Assembly: GCA_020832285.1 (NCBI GenBank)
Contig: JAFIFB010000086.1
Span: forward strand, 1 to 61,152
DNA: 61,152 nucleotides
Direction: 5' to 3'
Source of the DNA: Balneolaceae bacterium
GTDB taxonomy: Bacteria > Bacteroidota > Rhodothermia > Balneolales > Balneolaceae
The notes below the pieces were generated by a model, which did not search any database, had not been told where the DNA came from, and worked only from the letters and a program-made list of their open reading frames with translations. The stretch's first letter is position 1; each line of letters opens with the position of its first letter. The translations under genes were made by a program, and so were the position numbers. Below, piece after piece: positions 54,764 to 61,152 of the stretch.

Positions 54764-55552
54764 CTACTTTAAACTTTCGGGAATAAAATTGTAAAAATAT
54801 TCAGCTGTTTCACATCGCCCCCTTTTTGGAAAAGTATTGCTCAAACAGATACATCGAGATTCAATTAGTTCATACCATCCTCTCAGCTTATCTAACTCTC
54901 CATCATAGCTTTCTTCTTCAAAGCCATTTTCAATTTCAAAGTATTTTCGCAGAAAAAAACTTATAAAATCAGCCAATTGTATCATTCCAACTTGTTTAGA
55001 ATCTACGAAGTGTGGGATATCAACTATTTTAGCTAAGTTATCTTGATGTTTTACTTTGTCATAGTATGTTCTTGACCATTCTGGTGGATTAAGTAATAAT
55101 TCAGTGAATTTTTTTTGCTCCCGGTGTTGATGGTCAAATTTTAGAAGAGAGTTATTCTTACTTTCTTTTTTTCTTTTTGTACCCCCTCTCTTTGCTCCTT
55201 GCATACACTTTTGCAGAGACAATGTGATATGAAACGCCAAGAACTGCCATAAACTTTCTATATCACGACTAAAATCAGTTCCCTTGTGTTCTTCACCAAA
55301 TTTATTGGTATCAACAGCTGTAAAAATTACATGGTGCTTTCTGTCAGCTAACCATTGAAAAATCACATCTATAATCGCTGTTCTTTGTGGTCCATCAATT
55401 CCTCGCCAAATTCCATTTCCCCTATAAAATTCAGGTGTATGAATCTCAGTAACCTCTTTTCCGATTAATTCTTCACTTAAATATGCTAATAAACCCTCCC
55501 AATGCTCCTTAGTAGGCCTCATTCTGTATGCATCGGTAATAACACCAGCCAT
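54764..55552 (-). CDS. DUF3800-family protein, N-terminus possibly lost
   Basis: A 262-residue protein recognisable as DUF3800 (RNase H-like fold) by A-V-M-A-G-V-I near the start and the late V-D-S-K-Q-V-G-M-I-Q-L-A-D-F-I-S-F block. The family normally begins with a strand ending D-E-S-G. Reading upstream of the ATG in frame gives S-G-S-G-G-E-P-I-A-V, but directly before that comes a TAG where D-E should be (G-stop instead of D-E). The first catalytic Asp is therefore absent unless translation starts in an unseen way. It sits between the AAA-TOPRIM gene (74 bp) and the DUF5677 gene (7 bp). Confidence 0.7.
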   Translation of the reverse strand: MAGVITDAYRMRPTKEHWEGLLAYLSEELIGKEVTEIHTPEFYRGNGIWRGIDGPQRTAIIDVIFQWLADRKHHVIFTAVDTNKFGEEHKGTDFSRDIESLWQFLAFHITLSLQKCMQGAKRGGTKRKKESKNNSLLKFDHQHREQKKFTELLLNPPEWSRTYYDKVKHQDNLAKIVDIPHFVDSKQVGMIQLADFISFFLRKYFEIENGFEEESYDGELDKLRGWYELIESRCICLSNTFPKRGRCETAEYFYNFIPESLK

Positions 55553-55583
55553 TACGGCAATAGGCTCTCCTCCGGAACCGCTC

Positions 55584-55612
55584 TAACCAATCCTAGTTCA
55601 AACTATTAAATT
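55584..55612. repeat. Small hairpin between the AAA-TOPRIM and DUF3800 genes
   Basis: AGTTCAAA and TTTGAACT, spaced by about ten AT bases, lie in the 74-base gap. The hairpin could attenuate read-through or stabilise the upstream message. Confidence 0.4.
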
Positions 55613-55626
55613 TTGAACTCGGTTTT

Positions 55627-57315
55627 TTATTTCTCGAAAAACCCAATTACTTCACCCACAAAATCTTTGAGCTCTTCGCTACAATTACCATCGTAAATTT
55701 CTTCGAGTGCTTTAACGATCCATTTATTTTTTTGACGAGTTCCCAAATCCATCCAACCTTCTAATTCACCAACATGAGGGAGATAAATTCCAATTATCTT
55801 GAGTTTAGTAATTATTTGCTCCGCTTCTTCATTTAATTCATCGGAAAATGCTTTTATTCCTTCCACTTTCATAATTTTCCAATCTGATGAATCTTTTCTG
55901 AGCCTATTTAGTGCTCCCCTTGCACCCGATAATTCATGCTCATCCTTCTTTAATTGTTCTAAAAATTCTTCAATCTCATTCTTTAGTTTATTTAGAATTT
56001 CTTGGTTCTCTGCGCCTTCAATTTCTTCTCTAACTTTCGTCTGAAATTCTTTTAGTTCAGAAACTAAATCTTCTTCCTCAGTGCATAGTTCAGCTAATTC
56101 AATGAGTGATGGAGAGTTTATCAAGTCCAAATCTGCAATTGCACATACTGGTATGGAAACATCTTTGAATAGTTTTACTACTCTTGGAATAGTTTGCTTG
56201 TTGTGGGCATGAATAAAAATCAGATCATTATTTCCAAACTCTTTAGTAGCTGCAGTTTGATATACAGCTCGGTCTGCATCCGCCTCACAAACAACCACTC
56301 CCGTATGAAAAATGGCATCCAAAATTCGTTGACTTGAAAGTAATGGGGATTTTGCCAGATTTTCCGTTGCCTCGGCCGGCATCAAATTGAATACAGTGTT
56401 TTCACTATCTCGATTCAATCTGTAAATATCAACATCCTGACTACTAGCAAGTATCCCTGATAAAAAGTTTGAATTGTGAGTAGCAACTATTATCTGACCT
56501 TCAATATCTGTCGAATGTTCAGCTATCCAATATCCCAATTGCCTTGCTTGTGCAGGATGTAAGAAAGCTTCAGGTTCGTCAAGTAAAACAACTCTATTTT
56601 TGGATAATAAAAGACTTAGAATCACACCCGCAAAACTCTTATATCCATCACCCTGATCATCAAGAATTTGATATTTGCTTATTATTGGAAATGCTTCTCT
56701 TGGGTCTTGGGGTATTTCTTCAAATTCATCAGCAATTCTTAACGCCAATTGTGTCATTCCACTGTAATCGAGCTTTATCTCCGTATCGAAGCTTGTAACA
56801 AAGGCTTCCTGCAATTCAGATTCTATTTCACCTTTACCAAAAAGTGCCTGCAAAATATTCTGTGGTGGACTTTCATGAGGATTATGTGAACTTGATTTCT
56901 TTGCAACACTTAATCGTGATTCTGCATCAAGGTGGGTAATCCTGAACTTTGCAATATTTCCAAAAATAAAACTATAGTCATCTGATTGAATGTACTGTCT
57001 TTCAAAGCTTTCAACCCTAAAACTTACTTCTTCAATATTTGTCAATTTGGGACCAATAGCTCTAATAATTTTTTGGCCAACAGCATTTGGATGATCCTTT
57101 AATTCTAAATCATTTAGTGCTTCATCAAATCTTTGAGGTTTTGTTGTACCCAGTGATTCAATAATGACTGGCTTGGCATTTCCACCCTTGACAAAATGTT
57201 CGTGTATATCCCTTAAGGTTCTTGACTTGCCGGCATTGTTAGGCCCAACCAATACCGTAAACTTATTTAAGTCTATCCGATTTCCATTTTTATTAACTAA
57301 ATAATCAATCTTCAT
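55627..57315 (-). CDS. OLD-like AAA ATPase with TOPRIM domain
   Basis: A 562-residue protein. The N-terminal ABC-type ATPase domain has Walker A G-P-N-N-A-G-K-S (24-31) and Walker B V-V-L-L-D-E-P-E-A-F-L-H-P (about 241-253), with a H-N-S-N-F loop after it. The C-terminal part has a TOPRIM-like site: V-V-V-C-E-A-D-A-D-R (Glu and Asp) and A-I-A-D-L-D-L-I-N (D-x-D). This is the OLD nuclease architecture shared by GajA-type and other phage-sensing nucleases. A helical Lys/Glu-rich insert (about 420-480) is unusual. Its stop is 74 bp before the DUF3800 gene, and base composition is more AT-rich than the housekeeping genes, which suggests acquisition. Confidence 0.85.
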   Translation of the reverse strand: MKIDYLVNKNGNRIDLNKFTVLVGPNNAGKSRTLRDIHEHFVKGGNAKPVIIESLGTTKPQRFDEALNDLELKDHPNAVGQKIIRAIGPKLTNIEEVSFRVESFERQYIQSDDYSFIFGNIAKFRITHLDAESRLSVAKKSSSHNPHESPPQNILQALFGKGEIESELQEAFVTSFDTEIKLDYSGMTQLALRIADEFEEIPQDPREAFPIISKYQILDDQGDGYKSFAGVILSLLLSKNRVVLLDEPEAFLHPAQARQLGYWIAEHSTDIEGQIIVATHNSNFLSGILASSQDVDIYRLNRDSENTVFNLMPAEATENLAKSPLLSSQRILDAIFHTGVVVCEADADRAVYQTAATKEFGNNDLIFIHAHNKQTIPRVVKLFKDVSIPVCAIADLDLINSPSLIELAELCTEEEDLVSELKEFQTKVREEIEGAENQEILNKLKNEIEEFLEQLKKDEHELSGARGALNRLRKDSSDWKIMKVEGIKAFSDELNEEAEQIITKLKIIGIYLPHVGELEGWMDLGTRQKNKWIVKALEEIYDGNCSEELKDFVGEVIGFFEK

Positions 57316-57440
57316 AACTCTTAGTTATTTAAAAATCCAAGACGTCATTTTCCTTTTGATTGATACTTTAAATGTTGTTTAGGCTCCAAAAAAAGAAAAA
57401 TAACCTTCCGCTTGTTACCTAAATTCTGCTAAACTCTGGC

Positions 57441-58874
57441 TCAAACTCCAACCTCCCCCGAAATCAACTTCGGTAAAAGTGTATCTCTTAGTTTGCTAAG
57501 ATTTTGTGTTTCCATCAAATTGGAAAAGACTTTATCAAAAATCGGTTCTGCAATTATTGCGAAACAATTAATGAGTTCTTTAGATGGAATAGCAACTTGT
57601 TTCCTTTTAAGATCTTTTTGAGTTACGTGCCCCAGTCCTGTCGTTTGCTTGTTGGCTGCCGTTCTCTTGAAAAATGGTAACATCGACTTCAAAAAGTAAT
57701 AATTGAAAACCTTTCGGGTATTTGATTCACTTTCAACTTTAAAAATGTGCTGGTTCAAAAGTCCCGACCCGCCTTCCCAAATAAAAATGTCAATGGATGT
57801 ATCAGGATTTCCCGACCAACTGAAAAGTACATCTCCACTATCAATATGATATTTCACATCCACATTCTTTTCTGTGAACTTAGTCTGATCTGTAATGCCT
57901 GATTTTAACTCAGCAATTTTTATAACCGGCAGTCCGGTCTTTAACTTACTAAAATCTTTCCCTTTGAATGCTGTACCATTTATGTATTTAGCTTGGTTGA
58001 ATACAGAATCAATCTTCCACCCCTTCGGCACCATCCCAATCTCACTTTCCACCAGTTCAACCGGGAAGAGTTCGGCGGTTTTATGGAGCTGGGTACGCTG
58101 GTTATCGGACATGCGGCTTAATTTCTGCTCCAATGCCACTTCAATCTCGTACCAATCATTTTCCAAAGAAACACCCGCAATAGCGGCCATAGCTGCCCGG
58201 TTAGGGTCTCGCCCGGCGGACATGGCTTCCATCTTCGCGCGGACCGGGTCAAAATCCACAAACCAGCTCTTGAAGATCGCCTGCGCCATCGCCTCCAGCG
58301 TTTCGTTGGTTTGTTGATTGAGGTGGATTTTTTGGTCTAAATCACCAAGAATTCTCGCAATATCTCTTTGTAAATCAATTGGAGGAACAGTAATAGGTAA
58401 CTTTCTTTGATCAGTGATTCCTAAATATGCCCTTGTAGAACCTCCACCTGCCCAAGAATTGAATAAATTTTGAAAGCCTTCGCTTTTGAAATAATAATGT
58501 AAGTATTTGTTATTCAGAACTTCTTCATCTAAAACTCGGTAATATGTCACCTGAGGAGTCAAAACTACAGTAGAAAAAGGATGGTCTTGCAAAATACTTG
58601 TCCTGCCAATTGTAGCTTTGTGGGATAAAAGAACGTCCCCTGTTTTTGCAAATCCTTTTCTTAGACTTGCTGCCATTTCTTCTGTTATAAATTTACAGTT
58701 CATGAAATCCACACCATTGTCAATCATATCTGTGGCCATAATAAACGGCACTCCAGAATCTACATAGTCAGAGCTTTTAGGATGAATTGAGCCATGATTC
58801 CCATCTTTTGGCTTAGCTAATATCTTATCATCAACTAATTGTTGAACGGTATATTCAGGCCACTCAGAGCTCAT
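57441..58874 (-). CDS. hsdS: Type I restriction-modification specificity subunit
   Basis: DNA-recognition subunit of a type I methyltransferase. It is 477 residues with two target recognition domains (about residues 5-175 and 275-455). The first conserved region has I-L-G-D-L-D-Q-K-I-H-L-N-Q-Q-T-N-E-T-L-E, the coiled-coil spacer. A central Q-A-I-F-K-S-W-F-V-D-F-D-P-V-R segment follows. It overlaps the upstream HTH gene by 4 bp (ATGA). The recognition sequence cannot be inferred. Confidence 0.93.
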   Translation of the reverse strand: MSSEWPEYTVQQLVDDKILAKPKDGNHGSIHPKSSDYVDSGVPFIMATDMIDNGVDFMNCKFITEEMAASLRKGFAKTGDVLLSHKATIGRTSILQDHPFSTVVLTPQVTYYRVLDEEVLNNKYLHYYFKSEGFQNLFNSWAGGGSTRAYLGITDQRKLPITVPPIDLQRDIARILGDLDQKIHLNQQTNETLEAMAQAIFKSWFVDFDPVRAKMEAMSAGRDPNRAAMAAIAGVSLENDWYEIEVALEQKLSRMSDNQRTQLHKTAELFPVELVESEIGMVPKGWKIDSVFNQAKYINGTAFKGKDFSKLKTGLPVIKIAELKSGITDQTKFTEKNVDVKYHIDSGDVLFSWSGNPDTSIDIFIWEGGSGLLNQHIFKVESESNTRKVFNYYFLKSMLPFFKRTAANKQTTGLGHVTQKDLKRKQVAIPSKELINCFAIIAEPIFDKVFSNLMETQNLSKLRDTLLPKLISGEVGV

Positions 58875-59146
58875 ATCCCAAACCCGCTATTAAAAAGTTG
58901 TTGTCGGTACTCTTTCTCCCGGTTTTGCCAAAATGATGCCGGAATATGCAGCACGCTTTCAAGTTTGGCTGCTATTTCGGCAGTTACAACTTCCTTGCCA
59001 CAAATCAAATCTTGTATACTTTCTTCTGACTCATTCATTTTCTCGGCCAATTCATTCGGTTTCATACCAATGAAATCCAGATGTTCCTTAAGCGTATCAC
59101 CGGGCGGTGAAATCAATAATTTTATAAGCTCTTTTTCTTTTTCCAT
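58871..59146 (-). CDS. HigA/XRE-type helix-turn-helix protein inside the hsd operon
   Basis: A 91-residue small HTH protein. The HTH covers about residues 28-68 (M-K-P-N-E-L-A-E-K-M to A-A-K-L-E-S-V-L), and the tail I-P-A-S-F-W-Q-N-R-E-K-E-Y is characteristic of HigA-type antitoxins. No HigB toxin gene is adjacent: hsdM lies upstream and hsdS overlaps downstream by 4 bp. It is therefore likely a regulator of the operon rather than a toxin partner. The 110-bp gap before it contains three TGTTAA/TTAACA half-sites. Confidence 0.85.
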   Translation of the reverse strand: MEKEKELIKLLISPPGDTLKEHLDFIGMKPNELAEKMNESEESIQDLICGKEVVTAEIAAKLESVLHIPASFWQNREKEYRQQLFNSGFGI

Positions 59147-59194
59147 ACGTCTAATCGTTTTATCCGGTCACAAACTGTGTCTGGTTCTCAAACA

Positions 59195-59240
59195 TGTTAA
59201 CAAATCCCGATTTTCTTAACATATTTTCAAAACGTGTTAA
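59195..59240 (-). promoter_or_regulatory. Candidate operator array upstream of the HTH gene
   Basis: TGTTAA (59195-59200), TTAACA (59216-59221) and TGTTAA (59235-59240) lie in the hsdM-HTH gap, with starts 21 and 19 bases apart, about two helical turns. The downstream pair is an inverted repeat. The spacing fits dimeric XRE binding; that is inference. Confidence 0.4.
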
Positions 59241-59256
59241 AAAATTCCCAATCTCT

Positions 59257-60975
59257 TTACACATCATACCCCAACCCCGCTAAATTCTCTTTAATTTTGC
59301 CTTCCAGTTCGGCGCTCTCTTCAAATTGTATTTTCAACTTTGCAGTCAATTTCTCCATCTTTTCCGGGAAGGGAATACCGTCATCTTCAGCTTCGGGCGC
59401 ACCAACGTAGCGGCCGGGCGTGAGAACGTAATCGTTCTTTTGTATCTCTTCCAGCGTGGCGGATTTGCAGTAGCCGGGGATGTCTTCGTACTCTTCGCTT
59501 CCCTGCTGCCAATAGGTGAGGGTTTGGGCGATCTCTTTGATCTCCTCTACTTTGAAGTCGCGGAGGACGCGGTCTTTCATGTAGCCTTTTTCGCGGGCGT
59601 CGATGAAGAGGACTTTGTTGCGGCGGTCGGCGAGTTCGGAGTCCTCATCTGACACACCCCTCAATCCCCTCTCGAGAGGGGAGGTTTTTTTGCCTTTGTT
59701 CTTGGTGAGGAACCAGATGCAGGCGGGGATTTGGGTGTTGGTGAAGAGCTGTCCGGGAAGGGCTACCATACATTCAACCAAGTCGGCTTCGAGGAGGTTT
59801 TTGCGGATCTCGCCTTCGCCACTGGTTTGTGAACTCATGGAGCCGTTGGCCAGCAGCAGCGCCAGGCTTCCGTTGGGCGCGAGGTGGTAGAGCATGTGCT
59901 GCAGCCATGCAAAGTTGGCGTTGCCTTTGGGCGGGGTGCCGTATGCCCATCGCGGGTCATCGGCCAGCTTTTCGCTCCACCAGTCGCTTACGTTAAACGG
60001 CGGATTGGCCATTACGTAATCGGCACGGAGGTCAGGGTGCTGGTCGTTGGTAAAACTGTCTGCCGGTTGCTTTCCAAAATCAAAATCAATTCCCCGGATA
60101 GCCATATTCATGGCCGCAAGGCGCCAGGTGGTTGGGTTGCTCTCCTGTCCGTACACAGAAATCTGTCCGATTTTACCACCGTACTCCTCAATAAACTCCT
60201 CGCTTTGCACAAAGAATCCACCGGAGCCCATAGCCGGGTCATAGACACGGCCCTCAAACGGTTTTAGCATCTGCACCATCAGCTTCACAATGCTTTTCGG
60301 TGTGTAGTACTGTCCGCCTTTCTTTCCCTCTGCTAATGCAAACTGTCCGAGAAAATATTCATACACATGCCCCAGAATATCCTTGGAGTTCATCTCCAGC
60401 TTTTTACCTTTGTACTCTTTGGCCGTAAAGTTGGCATCAGAGAAGAGATCGATCAGCTCTCCCAGTTTCTCCTGCGGTATCTGTTTCTGGGAGTAGGTCT
60501 TGTCGAGAATATCCTTCAGGTTGGCATTCTCCTTCTCGATCTCCCGGTTGGCGTCATCAATCAGCCGCGCCACATTTTTAAATTCGTAGGTTTCGCCTTC
60601 CGGCAGTTCTATCACTGATCCGGCCGCCAGTTTGTTATTCTCCTTCAGCACTTCCCAGCGTGCCAATGGCGGAACCCAAAACACATTTTTGGCCACATAG
60701 AAGTCGCGAACTTCCAGATCCTCTTCAATGAACGCTTCGTACTCCTCATCGCTCATATCATCCTGTGGAATGTAGTAGTCGTGATCGGGGTCCTGAAACT
60801 GCTCCCGGAGCTCCTGCCTACGCTCCTCAAACGCATCAGATACATACTTCAAAAAGATGAGCCCCAACACCACATGTTTATAGACGGCAGCATCGAGGTT
60901 ATTGCGGAGCTTGTCGGCCGCACTCCATAGTTTTTTATCGAGTTCATTCAGAAATTCCTGTTCGGTTTGGTGCAT
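59257..60975 (-). CDS. hsdM: Type I restriction-modification methyltransferase subunit
   Basis: N6-adenine methyltransferase subunit. It is 572 residues: an N-terminal HsdM helical domain, motif [11 protein letters not shown] (about 244-253), motif IV N-P-P-F (about residue 327) and the C-terminal helical tail. One odd feature: residues about 427-441 ([15 protein letters not shown]) are encoded by a palindromic GC repeat, CCCCTCTCGAGAGGGG at 59666-59681, and look like an in-frame insertion in a surface loop. First gene of the hsd operon. Confidence 0.94.
   Translation of the reverse strand: MHQTEQEFLNELDKKLWSAADKLRNNLDAAVYKHVVLGLIFLKYVSDAFEERRQELREQFQDPDHDYYIPQDDMSDEEYEAFIEEDLEVRDFYVAKNVFWVPPLARWEVLKENNKLAAGSVIELPEGETYEFKNVARLIDDANREIEKENANLKDILDKTYSQKQIPQEKLGELIDLFSDANFTAKEYKGKKLEMNSKDILGHVYEYFLGQFALAEGKKGGQYYTPKSIVKLMVQMLKPFEGRVYDPAMGSGGFFVQSEEFIEEYGGKIGQISVYGQESNPTTWRLAAMNMAIRGIDFDFGKQPADSFTNDQHPDLRADYVMANPPFNVSDWWSEKLADDPRWAYGTPPKGNANFAWLQHMLYHLAPNGSLALLLANGSMSSQTSGEGEIRKNLLEADLVECMVALPGQLFTNTQIPACIWFLTKNKGKKTSPLERGLRGVSDEDSELADRRNKVLFIDAREKGYMKDRVLRDFKVEEIKEIAQTLTYWQQGSEEYEDIPGYCKSATLEEIQKNDYVLTPGRYVGAPEAEDDGIPFPEKMEKLTAKLKIQFEESAELEGKIKENLAGLGYDV
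59645..59690. repeat. Palindromic element inserted in hsdM
   Basis: The sequence ACACCCCTCAATCCCCTCTC, then GAGAGGGGAGG, contains the 16-bp palindrome CCCCTCTCGAGAGGGG (59666-59681). It resembles the CCCCTC..GAGGGG elements found in intergenic repeats at 15.4, 23.2 and 40.5-40.8 kb, but here lies in a coding region and is translated in frame. Confidence 0.7.
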
Positions 60976-61013
60976 GATTAAGAAGCTTGCTGGTAAATCA
61001 TTAATAAATATAT

Positions 61014-61152
61014 GGTTCTACTGGAAACCTTGTGGGTAAATAGATGAGGTAGTACTTTTGAGGAAAAATCCAATGAGTGAAATCTCTAAGTTATTTAAGC
61101 ATCTGTTGAATTTTGGTGATGAGTGGGAAGTAACCAAAATTGATGTAGACGA
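61014..61152 (+). mobile_element. Left end of a probable ISL3-type insertion sequence (partial)
   Basis: GGTTCTACTGGAAACCTTGT at 61014 looks like an ISL3-type terminal repeat, 59 bases before a transposase start. The other end is outside the window, so size and intactness are unknown. Confidence 0.4.
61073..61152 (+). CDS. Probable ISL3-family transposase, N-terminus only (partial)
   Basis: From the ATG at 61073 the frame reads MSEISKLFKHLLNFGDEWEV and continues T-K-I-D-V-D to the window edge. The pattern L-F..L-L..G..W-E-V..I-D-V is the usual start of ISL3-family transposases. Only 26 residues are visible, so this is a motif-level call. Confidence 0.5.
   Translation, partial: MSEISKLFKHLLNFGDEWEVTKIDVD

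Noticed and set aside
1-61152. CRISPR array
   Set aside because: No regularly spaced direct repeats of 25-40 bases were seen; the repeats found are dispersed palindromes.

Overview
The window looks like a chromosomal piece of a Bacteroidota-side FCB bacterium. The gene content (arsenosugar-type radical SAM gene, archaeal-type leuCD with cimA, ABC-F, DUF-type lipoproteins with short lipoboxes) and the scarcity of Shine-Dalgarno sequences suggest Balneolota/Rhodothermota (a Balneola or Gracilimonas relative). This placement is inference from gene content, not from a marker gene. No rRNA, tRNA or CRISPR array is visible.

Layout. 1-15.3 kb is a scattered housekeeping stretch: an alpha/beta hydrolase, a frameshifted MFS transporter, an exported M19 dipeptidase with a sialidase-fold lipoprotein, an ABC-F ATPase, alanine dehydrogenase, acetyl-CoA synthetase, a short-chain dehydrogenase and an OmpR-type two-component system. 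15.9-21.3 kb is a haem operon (hemH-hemA-hemC-hemD-hemE) covering tetrapyrrole formation from glutamyl-tRNA, the porphyrinogen steps and iron insertion. The ferrochelatase carries an unusual cysteine-rich insertion. The haem operon and a neighbouring amidohydrolase lipoprotein lie between two inverted copies of a long non-coding repeat (15.38-15.76 and 22.76-23.28 kb). 23.3-28.6 kb holds metZ, an OsmC protein, a PQQ-type sugar dehydrogenase, and an arsS plus AhpD-like pair of the arsenosugar type.

28.7-40.4 kb is a complete branched-chain amino acid locus. On the minus strand it runs ilvB-ilvN-ilvC-cimA-leuA-leuC-leuD-leuB, ending in a strong terminator, with ilvD divergent. A 52-codon reading frame that is 58 percent Leu/Ile/Val precedes ilvB, followed by a perfect 9-bp hairpin whose arm can alternatively pair with the ilvB GAGG box; this looks like a leader-peptide control system. 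cimA supplies 2-oxobutyrate without threonine deaminase. leuA lacks its leucine-binding domain. 40.8-49.1 kb carries two sodium-coupled transporters and a D-amino-acid/cell-wall group (alanine/ornithine racemase-like protein, M23 peptidase, M20 amidohydrolase, alr).

49.2-61.1 kb is an accessory defence island built inside a type I restriction-modification locus. hsdM, a HigA-like HTH protein and hsdS are followed on the same strand by an OLD-like AAA-TOPRIM ATPase, a DUF3800 protein and a DUF5677 protein, then remnants of a DUF4268 gene, an IetA-like AAA ATPase and a truncated IetS-like protease start. An opposite-strand Panacea-Fic toxin-antitoxin pair sits between two copies of the hsdR 5' end, and hsdR itself has lost its helicase motor. 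The right edge is the start of a probable ISL3-type insertion sequence. The strongest candidates for something undescribed are the AAA-TOPRIM/DUF3800/DUF5677 operon, the HTH regulator with repeated TGTTAA half-sites inside the hsd operon, and the ilv leader.
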